Source: Fidelibacterota bacterium
GTDB lineage: Bacteria; Fidelibacterota; Marinisomatia; Marinisomatales; J089
NCBI GenBank assembly: GCA_003695105.1
Contig: RFIZ01000167.1
Coordinates: 1 to 7,564 of the forward strand
Direction of reading: 5' to 3'
Length of the DNA: 7,564 nt
The position numbers were made by a program, and so were the translations under genes. Each line of letters begins with the position of its first letter. Within the stretch, counting starts at the first letter, position 1. The notes below the pieces were generated by a model. The model saw only the letters and a list, made by a program, of their open reading frames with translations. It did not search any database and had not been told where the DNA came from. This document shows positions 6,269-7,564 of the stretch, one piece after another.

Positions 6269-6298
6269 GGAGTTTACGACGGGGGGAGGTGAAACTCC
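6269..6298 (-). promoter_or_regulatory. Inverted repeat at the rlmD translation start
   Basis: GGAGTTT (6269-6275) and AAACTCC (6292-6298) form a perfect 7-bp inverted repeat around a 16-nt loop that contains a run of six G on the plus strand (six C in the transcript). In the rlmD mRNA this would be a stem ending 4 nt before the AUG, in the place of the missing ribosome binding site; the only GGAG lies in the far arm. It could be a translation-control hairpin, a protein operator, or chance. Confidence 0.35.
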
Positions 6299-6372
6299 GA
6301 CGGATTCTGCAAGGAACGAAGACGAACGCGGCCAGCACTTCGGCTGGGAGTCCCGATCGTGATCGCAGGCGT
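6299..6372. other. Short gap after the barrel gene
   Basis: The gap between the barrel gene stop and the rlmD 5' inverted repeat carries a short stem CCAGC (6332-6336) / GCTGG (6343-6347) with a 6-nt loop, and a palindrome-like CGATC-GT-GATCG at 6354-6365. No T-tract follows either stem on the minus strand, so no terminator is called. No promoter for rlmD was recognised by eye. Confidence 0.4.
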
Positions 6373-7564
6373 TCACAACGGCGTTTCCACCTGGAAAGCC
6401 CCTTCCCAGCTGCCGGTTCGGGCGGTGCGGGTATAGGCCCAGCGCAGACCGCAGCGTCCGCCGAAGGCGGGAAGCCCGAGATAGCGAACTTCCCACCGCA
6501 GGGCGGAGACGGTGAATCGGGTACTGCCCATTTCATAGGGCAGATTCAGGTTCCAGATGTAGAGCGGCGCCCCTCCGGTGCGGCACAAGGTGAGAGCAGA
6601 CGTCAACGGATTGTCTATGAGAGGAACCCGGCCCTCCAGGCGCAGGGCTCCGGCCCGTCCCTTGGTCGACGATTCCAACCCAATCCATTGAATAATCAGT
6701 TTCCGTCCCCGGGGGAAAGATGGCACCAGATCGATCCGCAGCCGCCGGCCGGCGGCGTTCAGAGCCAGATCCTGTGGGGTGTACTGCAGCTCCAGTGCAT
6801 CAGGTTGGAGGCTCCGGGTATACAACCAGCGGAGTGAGCCCCGGGAGATATGTAACCGACCCCGGATTCCCAGGGAGGACCGCCAGTGCCGGGGTTGACT
6901 GGGTTCCTGGCTGACATCCCAGTAGGTTTCCAGGCTCACGACGGATCCACGCAGCAACACGCCTTCATACCAGCCCCGTTCTCCCGGAGTCAGAGTGGAC
7001 AACCGGCGGGGAGGGTTTCCCAATTCCGGCTGAAAGCGAGGCGAATAGGAACGGAGAGCGGTGGTCCAGGTGAGACGACGCCGGGACAACCGGTAGGCGA
7101 CGAGCCAGCCCGGTCGCCCCGCCGCATCCCGGGCCCATTCCCCTGCCATGGCCTGGTCCGTCCGGATGAAAGAAACATAAACGGCCCCTTCCGCGCGGTT
7201 CGGGGTCCGTGAGTTCAACAGGGTCGCGCCCCATCTGAGGTCGCCGGACCGCTGTTCGCCAAACAGCACCGTGACGGCGGGTTCCCGGGCCAGGATCGCA
7301 CCCGACCGGATTCTTCCGCGCCGGAACTGGACTGCTCCTCCCCGGAGCCGGCCGACGTCCGACACCGAACGGTAAGGCGTCAACCGGGATTCCGCCTGGA
7401 GCAATTGATTGCGGGCCTCGAAAGTGAGTCGCCGGGGAAAGAGTCCGCCGGCCAACAACCCCAGACCCGTCCGGACCTGCACATCACCGAGAAGACCGGT
7501 CCAGTCGGACCGGGTCCCGTCCACGGTCCAGCGGAAACAGGGAGGGGACTGGGGATCCTGAGGG
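6373..7564 (-). CDS. Probable outer-membrane beta-barrel protein, N-terminus outside window
   Basis: The frame is open from the right window edge for 396 residues to a TGA at 6375-6373; a GTG at 7524 is inside this frame and is probably not the start. The sequence is rich in Arg, Trp and Tyr, with many short alternating hydrophobic/polar stretches (for example RLTWTTALRSYSP and GSLRWLYTRSLQ), as in outer-membrane barrels. Segments such as GDVQVRTGLGLLAGG, YRSVSDVGRLRGGAV, LRSYSPRFQPELGNP and GERGWYEGVLL recall, from memory, the barrel half of large Bacteroidota-type proteins with an N-terminal ComEA-like helix-hairpin-helix region. The N-terminal part that would test this is not in the window. 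The last residue is Leu, not the aromatic typical of proteobacterial barrels. The role is unknown; it lies 108 bp upstream of rlmD and need not be linked to it. Confidence 0.7.
   Translation of the reverse strand, partial: PQDPQSPPCFRWTVDGTRSDWTGLLGDVQVRTGLGLLAGGLFPRRLTFEARNQLLQAESRLTPYRSVSDVGRLRGGAVQFRRGRIRSGAILAREPAVTVLFGEQRSGDLRWGATLLNSRTPNRAEGAVYVSFIRTDQAMAGEWARDAAGRPGWLVAYRLSRRRLTWTTALRSYSPRFQPELGNPPRRLSTLTPGERGWYEGVLLRGSVVSLETYWDVSQEPSQPRHWRSSLGIRGRLHISRGSLRWLYTRSLQPDALELQYTPQDLALNAAGRRLRIDLVPSFPRGRKLIIQWIGLESSTKGRAGALRLEGRVPLIDNPLTSALTLCRTGGAPLYIWNLNLPYEMGSTRFTVSALRWEVRYLGLPAFGGRCGLRWAYTRTARTGSWEGAFQVETPL

Noticed and set aside
5047..6837. Plus-strand open frames opposite rlmD and the barrel gene (5047-5937 and 5971-6837)
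   Set aside because: They are codon-aligned antisense shadows of genes with strong family evidence on the minus strand.

Overview
The window is a bacterial, GC-rich stretch in which every supported gene lies on the minus strand, so the text below runs from high to low coordinates, in the direction of transcription. The envelope-type proteins (a probable outer-membrane beta-barrel and a signal-peptide-bearing repeat protein with W/G-rich blades) suggest a Gram-negative organism. The style recalls the FCB group and neighbouring phyla (Ignavibacteriota, Calditrichota, KSB1 and similar). That is an inference from protein style, and the sequence does not allow a firm assignment.

Layout: (1) 7564-6373, the C-terminal part of a probable outer-membrane barrel protein whose start lies outside the window. 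(2) 6264-4849, an RlmD/RumA-type iron-sulfur 23S rRNA (uracil-C5) methyltransferase, with a 7-bp inverted repeat where its ribosome binding site should be. (3) After a 152-bp gap, a tight block: SixA-like histidine phosphatase (4696-4187), CHAD-domain protein (4180-3281), PPK2 polyphosphate kinase A (3236-2373), PPK2 polyphosphate kinase B (2349-1459), and a TIGR02206/YwaF-type integral membrane protein (1455-748). (4) A secreted repeat protein (711 to the left edge, C-terminus cut off).

The block from 4696 to 1459 reads as a polyphosphate module. Two divergent PPK2 paralogues would exchange phosphate between polyphosphate and nucleotides. A CHAD protein, from a family known to bind polyphosphate, could tether them to polyphosphate. 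A histidine-phosphatase-fold protein leads the block. Gaps inside the block are 6, 44, 23 and 3 nt, followed by 36 nt to the secreted protein, so co-transcription is likely; no clear promoter or intrinsic terminator was found by eye. The phosphatase and CHAD genes share one reading frame and are separated only by a TGA and two codons.

The long plus-strand reading frames (one of 741 codons) are register shadows of these genes and are not annotated. No RNA gene, CRISPR array, insertion sequence or attachment site was recognised.
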